Of a stretch of 64,000 nucleotides of DNA, positions 56,257 through 64,000 are shown in pieces; position 1 is the first letter of the stretch; every line of letters begins with the position of its first letter. Source of the DNA: Halomonas sp. SpR8 (GTDB lineage: Bacteria; Pseudomonadota; Gammaproteobacteria; Pseudomonadales; Halomonadaceae); assembly GCF_031010195.1 (NCBI RefSeq), contig NZ_JAUAMC010000011.1, positions 1 to 64,000 of the forward strand. The letters run 5' to 3'. The notes under the pieces were generated by a model. The model did not search any database. It had not been told where the DNA came from and saw nothing but the letters and a program-made list of their open reading frames with translations. The position numbers and the translations under genes were made by a program.

Positions 56257-58443
56257 TTATTCATCTTCATCCGGTTCAGCCCACGCCAGTCTCGCAGCAT
56301 TAAGGGTCACTGTTAACGAGCTAGCCGCCATGGCAAGCACTGCGACCAACGGCGGTATGGCCATCAGCACCACTAGCCCGAGTGCCAAGGTGTTATAGAG
56401 CGCCGAAAAAAACAGGTTTTGCACCATGATACGTCGAGTGCGTTTGGCAATGCCGAGCAGCTTCACTACCCCACCAATTCCGGGTGCCATAAGCTGTGCG
56501 GCAGCCCCTTCACGGGCGGCCTCACTGGCACTCAGTGGCGCGATTCCCACATCTGCCGCGGCTAGGCTTAAGGTATCGTTTAAGCCATCCCCCACGTAGA
56601 GCGTTGGCGATGGCAGCGCCTGTAGTAACCGCGCCTTGGCTTCCGGCGAGCGTTGGGCATAGCAAGCTTCACGGGCAAGCCCCACCCGCTCGCCTAACCA
56701 ACTCACCGCGCCCTGCCGGTCACCGCTGATCATTGCCACCATATACTCTGAAGCCAGCAGGCGCTTCACGCTAGATTCAGCGTCGTCCACCGGTTGATCG
56801 GAGAGATAGAGCGTAGCTAACCAGCCAACCTCATCGGCTACCATCACTTGAGAAGCAAAAGCCAGCGCTGCGTCTTCCGCTTGGTCAGGCAGAACGATGC
56901 GCTGGCGAACCATCCAGCTAGCGCTGCCCACCGACAGCCATTCGCCGCTACTTAATTTCACCCGGCGCCCTTCCCCAGGCACTTCATTGATCTCTTCGCA
57001 CGGTTCCGATTGTTGATCGCCGAGGCTACTTGCCCAGCGTGCTAGCGCTTGGGCCAAGGGGTGTTCACTACCCGCAACGGCGGCACTAAGCTTGCGTTGT
57101 AGGGCTTGCCGATCAACACTCTCCCGCGCCTGCCAGTGAAGCACTGCGTGGCTACCGGTGGTTAGGGTGCCGGTTTTATCCAACGCAACCGAGCGAATGC
57201 GCGCCAGAGTTTCAAGCGCTGCCGGGTCGCGTAGTGCCACGCCTTGCTGCATGACCTGACCGCTACCTGCCAGACTTGCCAGCGGCACGGCAAGCCCCAC
57301 GGCGCAGGGGCATGCCACGACTAATACGGAAAGCGCGCGCACCCAGGCATTCTCCCAACCCAGCCCCAATAACAGCGCAGCGGGCAGTGTCAGTAACGCG
57401 AGCACTAGCGCTAGCGGGCTTAGCCAAGCGGCAAAGCGGTCAGCAAGCTTCTGCAATTCGCCTTTTTTAGCTTGGTAGCGGCGCATTTCATCACACAGCC
57501 GATCCAGTCGCCGCTTGCCTACCCCAGCACTGACCTGCATGACGATAGGCGTAGCGCCCAGATAGCGGCAGCCCGCGTATATCATCTGCCCTGCTTGAAA
57601 ATGTCGCGGTAAGCTTTCCCCGGTCAGCGAAGCGGTATCGATCCAACCAGGCTCCTCAAGGGTGCCGTCGAGTGCCACCAACGCACCGGGCGCTAGCTCA
57701 ACGCGCATTCCCGCCTTCACGTGATCTACGGGCAGCGATGCCCAGGCTTCCTCTTGCCAAACTGTTATATTCACATCCGGCAGCGTCAGGGCATCCAATG
57801 CTTTTAACCCCCGATGGCGACACAGCGTCTCGACCAACCGCCCAACGAGTAAAAGCACAATCAGCATCACTGCCGTGTCGAAGTAGACCTCTGCAGAGCC
57901 GCGCCATAGCAGCCATACCGAGACCATCACCGCGCCGATAACACCCAGGCTAACCAGCACGTCCATACCCGGGCGCTTGGCCAGCAGCGTGCGCCACCCA
58001 GCCCGGTAAAACGGCACGCCTACAAACAGCACAACGGGTAGTGAAAATGCCCCCGATACCCACGCGACGACCAGTTCAATCTGCTTATCGGGCAGCGCTC
58101 CGGCGTAGATCAGTAGAGAGGCGAGCATCGTCCACATGCCGAACAGTGAGCCGACCAGCAGTCTAAGCGTTAAGTAGCGGCTCTCCGCTTCTAAACGCGC
58201 ATGGGCGTTCCCCACCGGTTCAAGCTCTGTCAGCCTATAGCCCAGCCGCTTAACCTTGGCGGCAAGCGTTGAGAGTTGGATAGCGGCAGGCGTGCCGCTG
58301 ATGAAAAGCGTTGCGCTTGGGTAGTGCACGCTAACCTCACGCACACCTTCAAGATGCTTAAGCGAGCCCTCCACGGCTAGGGCGCAACTGGTGCACCACA
58401 TACCGTGGAGGGTATAGAGCTTTTCCACGTTGGTGTCCGTCAT
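56257..58443 (-). CDS. Heavy-metal P-type ATPase (copper, CcoI/FixI-like)
   Basis: Membrane pump, about 728 residues, moving copper across the inner membrane. N-terminal metal-binding domain with MWCTSC near residue 15. The actuator loop has TGES, the membrane metal site CPC is in VVACPCAVGLAVP near 379, the phosphorylation motif is DKTGTLT near 422, the P1B marker is GSEHPLAQAL near 460, and the hinge is GDGLNDTLSLAAADVGIA. It lies last in the cytochrome oxidase cluster, so copper delivery to the oxidase (as for CcoI/CtpA) is more likely than detoxification. Starts at TTG 58458 or GTG 58452 are also possible; ribosome-binding site weak. Confidence 0.88.
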   Translation of the reverse strand: MTDTNVEKLYTLHGMWCTSCALAVEGSLKHLEGVREVSVHYPSATLFISGTPAAIQLSTLAAKVKRLGYRLTELEPVGNAHARLEAESRYLTLRLLVGSLFGMWTMLASLLIYAGALPDKQIELVVAWVSGAFSLPVVLFVGVPFYRAGWRTLLAKRPGMDVLVSLGVIGAVMVSVWLLWRGSAEVYFDTAVMLIVLLLVGRLVETLCRHRGLKALDALTLPDVNITVWQEEAWASLPVDHVKAGMRVELAPGALVALDGTLEEPGWIDTASLTGESLPRHFQAGQMIYAGCRYLGATPIVMQVSAGVGKRRLDRLCDEMRRYQAKKGELQKLADRFAAWLSPLALVLALLTLPAALLLGLGWENAWVRALSVLVVACPCAVGLAVPLASLAGSGQVMQQGVALRDPAALETLARIRSVALDKTGTLTTGSHAVLHWQARESVDRQALQRKLSAAVAGSEHPLAQALARWASSLGDQQSEPCEEINEVPGEGRRVKLSSGEWLSVGSASWMVRQRIVLPDQAEDAALAFASQVMVADEVGWLATLYLSDQPVDDAESSVKRLLASEYMVAMISGDRQGAVSWLGERVGLAREACYAQRSPEAKARLLQALPSPTLYVGDGLNDTLSLAAADVGIAPLSASEAAREGAAAQLMAPGIGGVVKLLGIAKRTRRIMVQNLFFSALYNTLALGLVVLMAIPPLVAVLAMAASSLTVTLNAARLAWAEPDEDE

Positions 58444-58448
58444 ACCAC

Positions 58449-58811
58449 TCACAGACAAGGCGGAATGCCGATTATCGGCATTGCCGCAAACACAACGCCT
58501 AGGGTAGAGAAAAGATACAGGCCAGCGGACACCGTGGCATTAAAGCGCAGCCGCCCGATCTGGCGCTTGGCCATACGGCAACAGCCCACCGTTAGCACCG
58601 CCAGTAACGCAATCGCCGCAATACTGACGGCAAGCAGCATAGCGTTCACCAGGGTGAAGACGCCCTGCTCGGGAGCAGGCGGCGCGACTGCGCAGGCGAC
58701 CGCATGTCCGCCATAAACCGTTACAAACCAGATACACCATAGCGTTAAGCCAATCACAAAATGCAGTGGATGGGTAAGGTGTAGGCGCTGCATCGTAGGC
58801 GGTTTCCACAT
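58449..58811 (-). CDS. Small membrane protein of the oxidase cluster
   Basis: 120-residue protein with three predicted transmembrane segments (about 17-37, 50-75 and 92-112) and several cysteines. No family recognised. It starts 4 bases after the fused oxidase gene, with GGGAG overlapping that gene's stop, and runs into the P-type ATPase start, so it belongs to the same operon. A role in oxidase assembly or stability is plausible but unproven. Confidence 0.75.
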   Translation of the reverse strand: MWKPPTMQRLHLTHPLHFVIGLTLWCIWFVTVYGGHAVACAVAPPAPEQGVFTLVNAMLLAVSIAAIALLAVLTVGCCRMAKRQIGRLRFNATVSAGLYLFSTLGVVFAAMPIIGIPPCL

Positions 58812-58815
58812 CGGA

Positions 58816-61356
58816 TTAGCTCCCTATTACGCGGGGCAACACGGCAAGCGCGCCCACGAGTATCCAGAAGGTCACCAGGTTATAGCGCCACCATTGGGCA
58901 ACCACGGCGGGTTCGAAAGGCGCATGGGCACCCACATAGCCATAGCCCACCCGCAGGCCCTGAAGCAGGGTAAGCACGGCGCCTAAACCGCCGTGTAGCA
59001 GCACATAGGCCAGCCCGACCAAAATGATCGCATCATGGGCGGTCTCGGTAACCGCCAGGTCTGCACTCAGCAGCACCCAAAGCGTTATCACTACCTGCAC
59101 AAATCCAAGGGCACTGATGCTATACATGCCCACTACCAGCCCCGCATCCCTACCCTGTCGCAAACCGCGAACAAGTTTTTCGAGAATTCCCGCGCCAGCG
59201 GTTAGCGCTGCCCCGGCCAGGATCAACCCCAGCAAGGAGAGCGGTGAAGACTCGGGCATCCGCCACTCCGGCGATACCGTCCACAGGTAAAACCAACCAA
59301 ACAGATACGAGAGAAAGAACGAGCCGTTAGCGATTAGCGTGATCGACATGGCCCATAGACCCGGGCCATCCATGGTACGCGAGTGCAGCGGCGGATCGCC
59401 GGGAGCAACCTCCGCATCCGGGGCAGCTTTTGGATGCGCCCCGTTCTCCCACGACCAGCGCAACAGAAATAGCCCCGCAATAATCACCGCAATACCCGCC
59501 AACGGATAAAGACGCGTTAGCAGGCTAATACAGACAACCGCCAGCGCCATCGCAGCAAACAGCGGCCACCAGGAGTTACCCGGCAGGTGAATAATTTCAC
59601 GCACTTTGCCGGTTATCGGGTCGGTGCCCCACATTTCCCGGCGGCCATGAGTCGCCACCGCCAGACTATGCTGACCTTCTGCCATGGTACTGGGTAGATC
59701 CGGATTGTCCCAGAGCGGATGACGCGTCTCGACGTTGGGTAGGCTGACAAAGTTATAGGCACTGGGCGGCATACTGTTAGCCCACTCAAGGGTGTCTGCA
59801 TTCCAGGGGTTATGCTTGGCAGGTTTGCCGAAACGGAAATGCAGCGCAAAATCGAGCAGCACCATGGCAATGCCCGCGGACATGATAAAGCTACTCATGG
59901 ACGATAGCAGGTTGAAAATATCCCAGCCCATGCCCGTCTCATAGGAGTAAACCCGCCGCGGCATACCCAGCAGGCCAGTCCAGTGCATGATCAGGAAGGT
60001 GCCGTTAAAGCCCAGGAAGGTCAGCCAAAAACCCCATTTGCCCAGGGTTTCAGACGGTATCCGCCCGGAAAACAGCGGCAGCCAGTAGTAGAGCCCGGCA
60101 ATTAGTGGGAAGAACATTCCGCCCACCAACACATAGTGCATATGCGCTACGACAAAGTGGGTATCGTGCACCTGCCAGTTAAACGGCACCAGCGCCAGCA
60201 TTACTCCGGTTAAGCCGCCACACACAAAGATAATCAGGAAGCCCATGATCCATAGCATGGGTAACTTCATCTTGGGCTTACCCAGCCATAGCGTGGCCAG
60301 CCACACAAACACCTGAATCGCTGTGGGCACCGCCACCAACATACTGGCGGCGGAGAAGAACGCCTGGGCCAGTTGAGGGATGCCCACGGTAAACATGTGG
60401 TGAACCCAAAGCCCAAAACTGATAAAGCCAGTCACGGCAATGGCAAACACCACCCAGCCATAGCCAACAATCGGACGGCCAGCAAACACCGGTATCAGCG
60501 TGGAGACTATGCCCGCTGCAGGCAGAAAGATGATGTACACCTCGGGATGGCCAAACAACCAGAACAGGTGCTGCCAAAGAATCGGGTCACCGCCGCCGGC
60601 CACTTCAAAAAACGGCATCCCCACCGCGCGCTCAAGTTCCAGCAGAATACTGCCCAGAATCAGCGGCGGAAAACCGACCACGATCATCAGCGCCATGGCG
60701 AGGATATACCAGGCAAACAGCGGCATTTTGTGCAGCGCCATGCCCTGGGTGCGGGTACGCAGTATTGAAACCACCAGTTCAACCCCGGCAGAGAGCGCGG
60801 AGATCTCAACAAAGGTAATCCCCAGCAGCCAGAAATCGGAGCCCAACCCCGGCGAGTACTCGCTGCTGCTAAGCGGGGTATACATAAACCAGCCGCTATT
60901 CGGCGCCATCTCCAGCACCAAACTAAACGACAAAATAATGCCGCCAAACAGGTAGCACCAGTAGCCCAGTGATGTCAGCCGGGGGCAAACCAGATCCCGG
61001 GCGCCGATCATCTTGGGAATCATATAAATCGCCAGCCCTTCAAGCATGGGGATGGCGAACAGAAACATCATCACCGTGCCATGCATGGTGGTGACCTGGT
61101 TATAGATATCCGGCGTCATAAAGTCTTGATCGGGGAGCGCCAGTTGGGTGCGCACCAGCATGGCCAACAGGCCGCCGACCAAAAAGAACACCATCCCGGT
61201 GACCATAAATCGCAGGCCGAGCGTGGTGTGATTGACAATGGTGAGGGCCTTCAAGCCACGCGGATTGCCCCAGATCTCGTGCAAATCACTATGCAGTTGA
61301 TGGGGGCCTTTGATGTTATCGCCTTCGGGGGTCGCTTCACGGTTGATAGTGGTCAT
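58816..61356 (-). CDS. ctaD: Cytochrome c oxidase, fused subunits I and III
   Basis: Heme-copper oxidase subunit of about 846 residues. The N-terminal 560 are subunit I: HGTVMMFLFAIPML with a heme a ligand near residue 80, HLFWLFGHPEVYIIFLPAAG with the cross-linked His-Tyr pair near 255, HHMFTVG with two copper-B His near 305 and VAHMHYVLVGG with heme ligands near 390. The C-terminal part from about 610 has subunit III-like helices (SFFLSYLFGWFYLW, LLHGGLGAVLTLLQGLRVGYGY). ATG 61356 overlaps the coxB stop (ATGA). Terminal oxidase pumping protons in the inner membrane. Confidence 0.94.
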   Translation of the reverse strand: MTTINREATPEGDNIKGPHQLHSDLHEIWGNPRGLKALTIVNHTTLGLRFMVTGMVFFLVGGLLAMLVRTQLALPDQDFMTPDIYNQVTTMHGTVMMFLFAIPMLEGLAIYMIPKMIGARDLVCPRLTSLGYWCYLFGGIILSFSLVLEMAPNSGWFMYTPLSSSEYSPGLGSDFWLLGITFVEISALSAGVELVVSILRTRTQGMALHKMPLFAWYILAMALMIVVGFPPLILGSILLELERAVGMPFFEVAGGGDPILWQHLFWLFGHPEVYIIFLPAAGIVSTLIPVFAGRPIVGYGWVVFAIAVTGFISFGLWVHHMFTVGIPQLAQAFFSAASMLVAVPTAIQVFVWLATLWLGKPKMKLPMLWIMGFLIIFVCGGLTGVMLALVPFNWQVHDTHFVVAHMHYVLVGGMFFPLIAGLYYWLPLFSGRIPSETLGKWGFWLTFLGFNGTFLIMHWTGLLGMPRRVYSYETGMGWDIFNLLSSMSSFIMSAGIAMVLLDFALHFRFGKPAKHNPWNADTLEWANSMPPSAYNFVSLPNVETRHPLWDNPDLPSTMAEGQHSLAVATHGRREMWGTDPITGKVREIIHLPGNSWWPLFAAMALAVVCISLLTRLYPLAGIAVIIAGLFLLRWSWENGAHPKAAPDAEVAPGDPPLHSRTMDGPGLWAMSITLIANGSFFLSYLFGWFYLWTVSPEWRMPESSPLSLLGLILAGAALTAGAGILEKLVRGLRQGRDAGLVVGMYSISALGFVQVVITLWVLLSADLAVTETAHDAIILVGLAYVLLHGGLGAVLTLLQGLRVGYGYVGAHAPFEPAVVAQWWRYNLVTFWILVGALAVLPRVIGS

Positions 61357-62396
61357 GGGGTGAGCGTCTCCAGCCAAGCACCCAGGCTCTCCAAGGTGGC
61401 CGTCTCGATATCATTGTGGGGCGGCATTTTGTTGCCCGGCTTTAACTCTTGATGGTGCTGAAGCCAGCGGGTTACCGCTCCCTCTTCCATGGCCATAATG
61501 CCCGCCCCGAGGCTGGTACGGCTGCCAAGATCAGAAAGATCCGGCCCCTCCCTACCAGAGGAGAGTCCTGCTACCCGGTGGCAGCTCGCGCAATGGGTCA
61601 TAAAGGCCTCCCTGGCCGATTCATGCTGTTGGTCGTTTTCCGCTAGCGCTGCCAGTTGATCCGTTTGGCGGGCGGCCAGCCAAGCTTCGTAATCGTCGCG
61701 CTCGACGGCTTCTACATAGAGCTGCATTTGGGCATGCTGGGCACCGCAGAACTCGGCGCACTGGGCGCCAAATACCGCCGGCTCATCCGCCTCCAAGCGG
61801 ATTTTATTCACCCGCCCGGGAACCATATCGATCTTTCCGCCCAGGCGCGGCACCCAAAAAGCGTGAATCACATCAGCACCGCTAACATGAAAATCAACCG
61901 GTTCTCCCGCTGGCATAATGAGCTGATTAGAGGTCACCACCTCGCCCCTTTCCGCCCCTGGGTAGCGAACTTCCCACCACCACTGATGGCCGATAACTTC
62001 GATGACCTCCGGTGGTTCTGCTAACGGCAGCGGCAATAAGCGCTGCCCAGTAGGCACCCCGAAGGCCAGTAGCGCGGTAATGCTCGCCACCGGCAGCACA
62101 ATGCCGCCGCCTATAATCCAGCGGCGCGCTATTTTTCGCTCATCAGCAGGCGTTCGCGTTACTTCTTTGCGCTTGAAGGTATACAGCCAAAAAGCCGTGA
62201 CCAGCACTAGAACCACGGTGCCAAACCCCAGCATTACCCACCAGATCATCACCACATCGCGTGCGGCCTGACCGGCCGGGTCTAGAATAGACTTATCCCC
62301 TGCGCAACCGGTTAGCAATAGTCCAGCCAGTAGCGCCAGTGCTATGCCAAGCGAGTTGACCCGCTGTAGGGTTAAGCGTTGAATAGTGTGCTTCAT
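61353..62396 (-). CDS. coxB: Cytochrome c oxidase subunit II with cytochrome c domain
   Basis: Subunit II of a caa3-type oxidase, 347 residues. A lipoprotein signal ends in LLTGCAG near residue 30, followed by two transmembrane helices. The copper-A site is visible as HAFWVPRLGGKIDM and AQCAEFCGAQHAQM, and a C-terminal cytochrome c domain carries CASCH. This lets the oxidase take electrons without a separate cytochrome c. I chose ATG 62396 (MKHTIQR); AAGGG lies directly against it, closer than ideal, and the frame upstream is unrelated. The gene diverges from a DUF2231 gene. Confidence 0.92.
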   Translation of the reverse strand: MKHTIQRLTLQRVNSLGIALALLAGLLLTGCAGDKSILDPAGQAARDVVMIWWVMLGFGTVVLVLVTAFWLYTFKRKEVTRTPADERKIARRWIIGGGIVLPVASITALLAFGVPTGQRLLPLPLAEPPEVIEVIGHQWWWEVRYPGAERGEVVTSNQLIMPAGEPVDFHVSGADVIHAFWVPRLGGKIDMVPGRVNKIRLEADEPAVFGAQCAEFCGAQHAQMQLYVEAVERDDYEAWLAARQTDQLAALAENDQQHESAREAFMTHCASCHRVAGLSSGREGPDLSDLGSRTSLGAGIMAMEEGAVTRWLQHHQELKPGNKMPPHNDIETATLESLGAWLETLTP

Positions 62397-62432
62397 CCCT
62401 TGAATTACTGTTTCTGCCCACAGGAAGTGACC

Positions 62433-62894
62433 ATGGCAAAACCTCGTCAGCGCTCGATTAAAAGCCGCGCCTCCCTCGCCGGCCACCCGCTTCATCCCGT
62501 GATGATTCACTTCCCTGTTGCAGCCCTGATGGCGCTGGTGGCAAGCGATATCGGTTACCTGCTGAGCGGCGATCCCTTTTGGTTGCGCGCTGGCCTGTGG
62601 CTGGCAGGCGTCGGCGCGTTTGGCGGCTGGATTGCAAGTACGGCAGGCATTATTGATCTGGTCACAGTGCCACGCATTCGCCGCCTGATTACCGGCTGGA
62701 GCCACGCCATCGTCGCGGTGGTCATGCTCTCGTTGGCGTCGCTGAATTGGCTGTTGCGCTTCAACGACCCCAGCGCGATTCTGCCCTGGGGGCTGGCCGT
62801 CTCGCTGGTCACCGCCGCGTTGATCGCCTTGGCAGGCTGGCTGGGCGGTCAGTTGGTGTATGAACACGCGGTGGGGGTCGAGGTTGAGGATTAA
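62433..62894 (+). CDS. DUF2231-family membrane protein
   Basis: Integral membrane protein, 153 residues with four transmembrane segments. The family mark GHPLHPVMIHFPVAALMALV lies near residue 15, with His residues that could bind heme or metal. GGAAGTG precedes ATG 62433, so an upstream start 18 codons earlier is not used. Divergent from coxB with 36 bases between starts. Members are often found beside respiratory or cytochrome genes, which fits here; function unknown. Confidence 0.85.
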   Translation: MAKPRQRSIKSRASLAGHPLHPVMIHFPVAALMALVASDIGYLLSGDPFWLRAGLWLAGVGAFGGWIASTAGIIDLVTVPRIRRLITGWSHAIVAVVMLSLASLNWLLRFNDPSAILPWGLAVSLVTAALIALAGWLGGQLVYEHAVGVEVED

Positions 62895-62919
62895 CGCTAA
62901 TACGTTAGATGTCATCGTG

Positions 62920-63345
62920 TTAGCTCCAATCCAGCGGTTTTGCTAACACAAACCCCAGCACGCTTAGAATGCCTGCCAGGGCCAAACAGAGCGCTGCCCA
63001 GTTGGCGGGCTTAACCCAGCGGTAGTGGCCCATTTCAAGGCGCAGTATTAACCAGCCAAAACAGCCGTGGGCAGCTACCATGGCCACGACGGCACCCAGC
63101 TTTAAAATCAACCACCCGCCCAGCAGGCCATGAACGAGAAACAGCAGCGTGCCTGAGGCGATGGCTACCAAGGCGGCCGGGGTAGCAATAGAGTTATAGA
63201 AGAACCGCGGCATGGGCGGCGTGCCCTGGGCAAAACCAGAGTCTTTGCGTAGTTGCAGTGCCTGGCTGAGTAAGGCAGGTAAATAAAGCAGTGAGCCGCA
63301 CCAGATCACTAGCGCGGCAATGTGAAGCAGTTTAAGCCAAGGCAT
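62920..63345 (-). CDS. CopD/HemJ-like integral membrane protein
   Basis: Membrane protein of 141 residues with four transmembrane segments. The N-terminal WLKLLHIAALVIWCGSLLYL has the conserved His and aromatic pattern shared by CopD and HemJ-type proteins; a second His lies near AAHGCFGWL. AAGGA precedes ATG 63345. Close to the oxidase genes, so a copper- or heme-related task is reasonable, but CopD and HemJ cannot be told apart here by eye. Confidence 0.7.
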   Translation of the reverse strand: MPWLKLLHIAALVIWCGSLLYLPALLSQALQLRKDSGFAQGTPPMPRFFYNSIATPAALVAIASGTLLFLVHGLLGGWLILKLGAVVAMVAAHGCFGWLILRLEMGHYRWVKPANWAALCLALAGILSVLGFVLAKPLDWS

Positions 63346-63424
63346 CGGGGCTTCCTTGCGTTGCATAAGGCGGGATCAGATCACTCCCTAACCTTAGTCA
63401 AAACACCCTCATCTGGCTAGCCGC

Positions 63425-64000
63425 TTAGCTCACTTGTATCTCGTAACCCGTGAATTTGCGGAGATTAATCACACCGCTATCAAGGATCAAATACTGCCCT
63501 TTTATGCCTTGCAGCACGCCTTCCACCAGCGGCTGTTTATCAAAATTATGCGAGACCACTTTTTTGGGGAAAACGCTGACGGGGTAGTGAAAATGCTGTG
63601 GCGCCGCTTCCAGCGTGCGAATCGCCTCCACGCCATGGGTCTCACGCAGTTGGTTCAAGCCATCGGCTAACTGGTTGAGCAAACGGTCACGCTCGGCGCT
63701 TAAATCCATGACCTCGACGTCACCCTTGAGCATCGCCCGCCAGTTGGTGCGGTCGGCCACTTGCTGTTTAAACAGCATTTCGACAAACCCAGACTGCTGA
63801 CGGGTATCCACTTCAAGTATCGGCAGCGCCTGAATCGCGCCTTGATCCAACCAGCGGGTAGGCATTTGGGTGTTGCGGGTAATGCCGACTTTGAGCCCCG
63901 AGGAGTTAGCCAAATAGACGATATGCGGCTGGAAGCAGTGCCGCTCGCCCCACTCCGGCTCACGGCAAGTGCCTTGGAAATAGTGGCAGGTTTCCGGCTT
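63425..64000 (-). CDS. DUF2797-family protein (partial, cut by window edge)
   Basis: The frame is open to the right edge, so the N-terminus lies outside the window; 191 codons are visible. The visible start includes CHYFQGTCREPEWGERHC and HIVYLANSSGLKVGITR, with cysteines typical of the zinc-binding-like DUF2797 layout, and LDQGAIQALPI and LKGDVEVMD downstream. The family is conserved in proteobacteria and resembles GIY-YIG-like folds in its SSGLKVGITR stretch. Function unknown. Confidence 0.8.
   Translation of the reverse strand, partial: KPETCHYFQGTCREPEWGERHCFQPHIVYLANSSGLKVGITRNTQMPTRWLDQGAIQALPILEVDTRQQSGFVEMLFKQQVADRTNWRAMLKGDVEVMDLSAERDRLLNQLADGLNQLRETHGVEAIRTLEAAPQHFHYPVSVFPKKVVSHNFDKQPLVEGVLQGIKGQYLILDSGVINLRKFTGYEIQVS

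Noticed and set aside
62397..62915. N-terminal extension of the coxB frame
   Set aside because: The frame upstream of the lipoprotein signal is antisense to the DUF2231 gene and low in complexity; the signal peptide fixes the start near 62396.

Overview
The window looks like chromosomal DNA of a moderately halophilic gammaproteobacterium, most likely Halomonas or a close relative (Halomonadaceae). The alpha-glucosidase at 32979-34625 appears very close to the known HaG enzyme of Halomonas sp. H11 (recognised from memory, not aligned here). The gene set also fits: an Entner-Doudoroff style zwf-pgl-eda operon, a pseudomonad-type fused fructose PTS protein, and a caa3-type oxidase. I see no rRNA, tRNA, CRISPR array, insertion sequence or prophage.

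Positions 1-47400 form a nearly unbroken block of sugar metabolism. From left to right it holds: a xylulokinase and a binding-protein sugar importer of unknown substrate (163-6406); a galactonate branch with its GntR repressor, dehydratase, kinase, aldolase, lactonase and a sodium:sugar symporter (6583-12731); the zwf-pgl-eda operon (12977-15857); a maltose/maltodextrin system split as malEFG, malK-alpha-glucosidase, malT and lamB (16164-29394), interrupted by an ECF sigma/anti-sigma pair and a DUF3455 exported protein; a second alpha-glucoside system aglEFGAK with a LacI repressor (29858-37012); gap, mgsA, the fructose PTS operon fruBKA with its LacI-type regulator, and pgi (37020-47349). Candidate operators tie these together: HexR-like palindromes before zwf, gap/mgsA and pgi; ATCGAT-centred palindromes between lamB and aglE; a shared palindrome before the GntR gene and the symporter; MalT-like boxes; and a FruR-like site before fruB. 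All three binding-protein importers carry a strong hairpin just after the binding-protein gene.

Positions about 47500-50950 are strikingly AT-rich and look acquired. They hold, all on the minus strand, an intact acyl-homoserine-lactone type LuxR receptor without a synthase, a lux-box-like dyad with a well-spaced -10, the last 40 codons of a TauD/TfdA-type dioxygenase, a TauE-family exporter starting at TTG, and a divergent PhzF-family protein. I read this as a quorum-signal-controlled small-molecule locus that has partly decayed; it is the most unusual part of the window.

Positions 51250-64000 return to ordinary base composition: a Fic protein lacking the catalytic histidine, GNAT, DinB, SDR and radical SAM proteins, then a caa3-type cytochrome oxidase (subunit II with cytochrome c, fused subunits I and III), a small membrane protein and a copper-type P-ATPase, followed by two small membrane proteins and a DUF2797 gene cut by the window edge.
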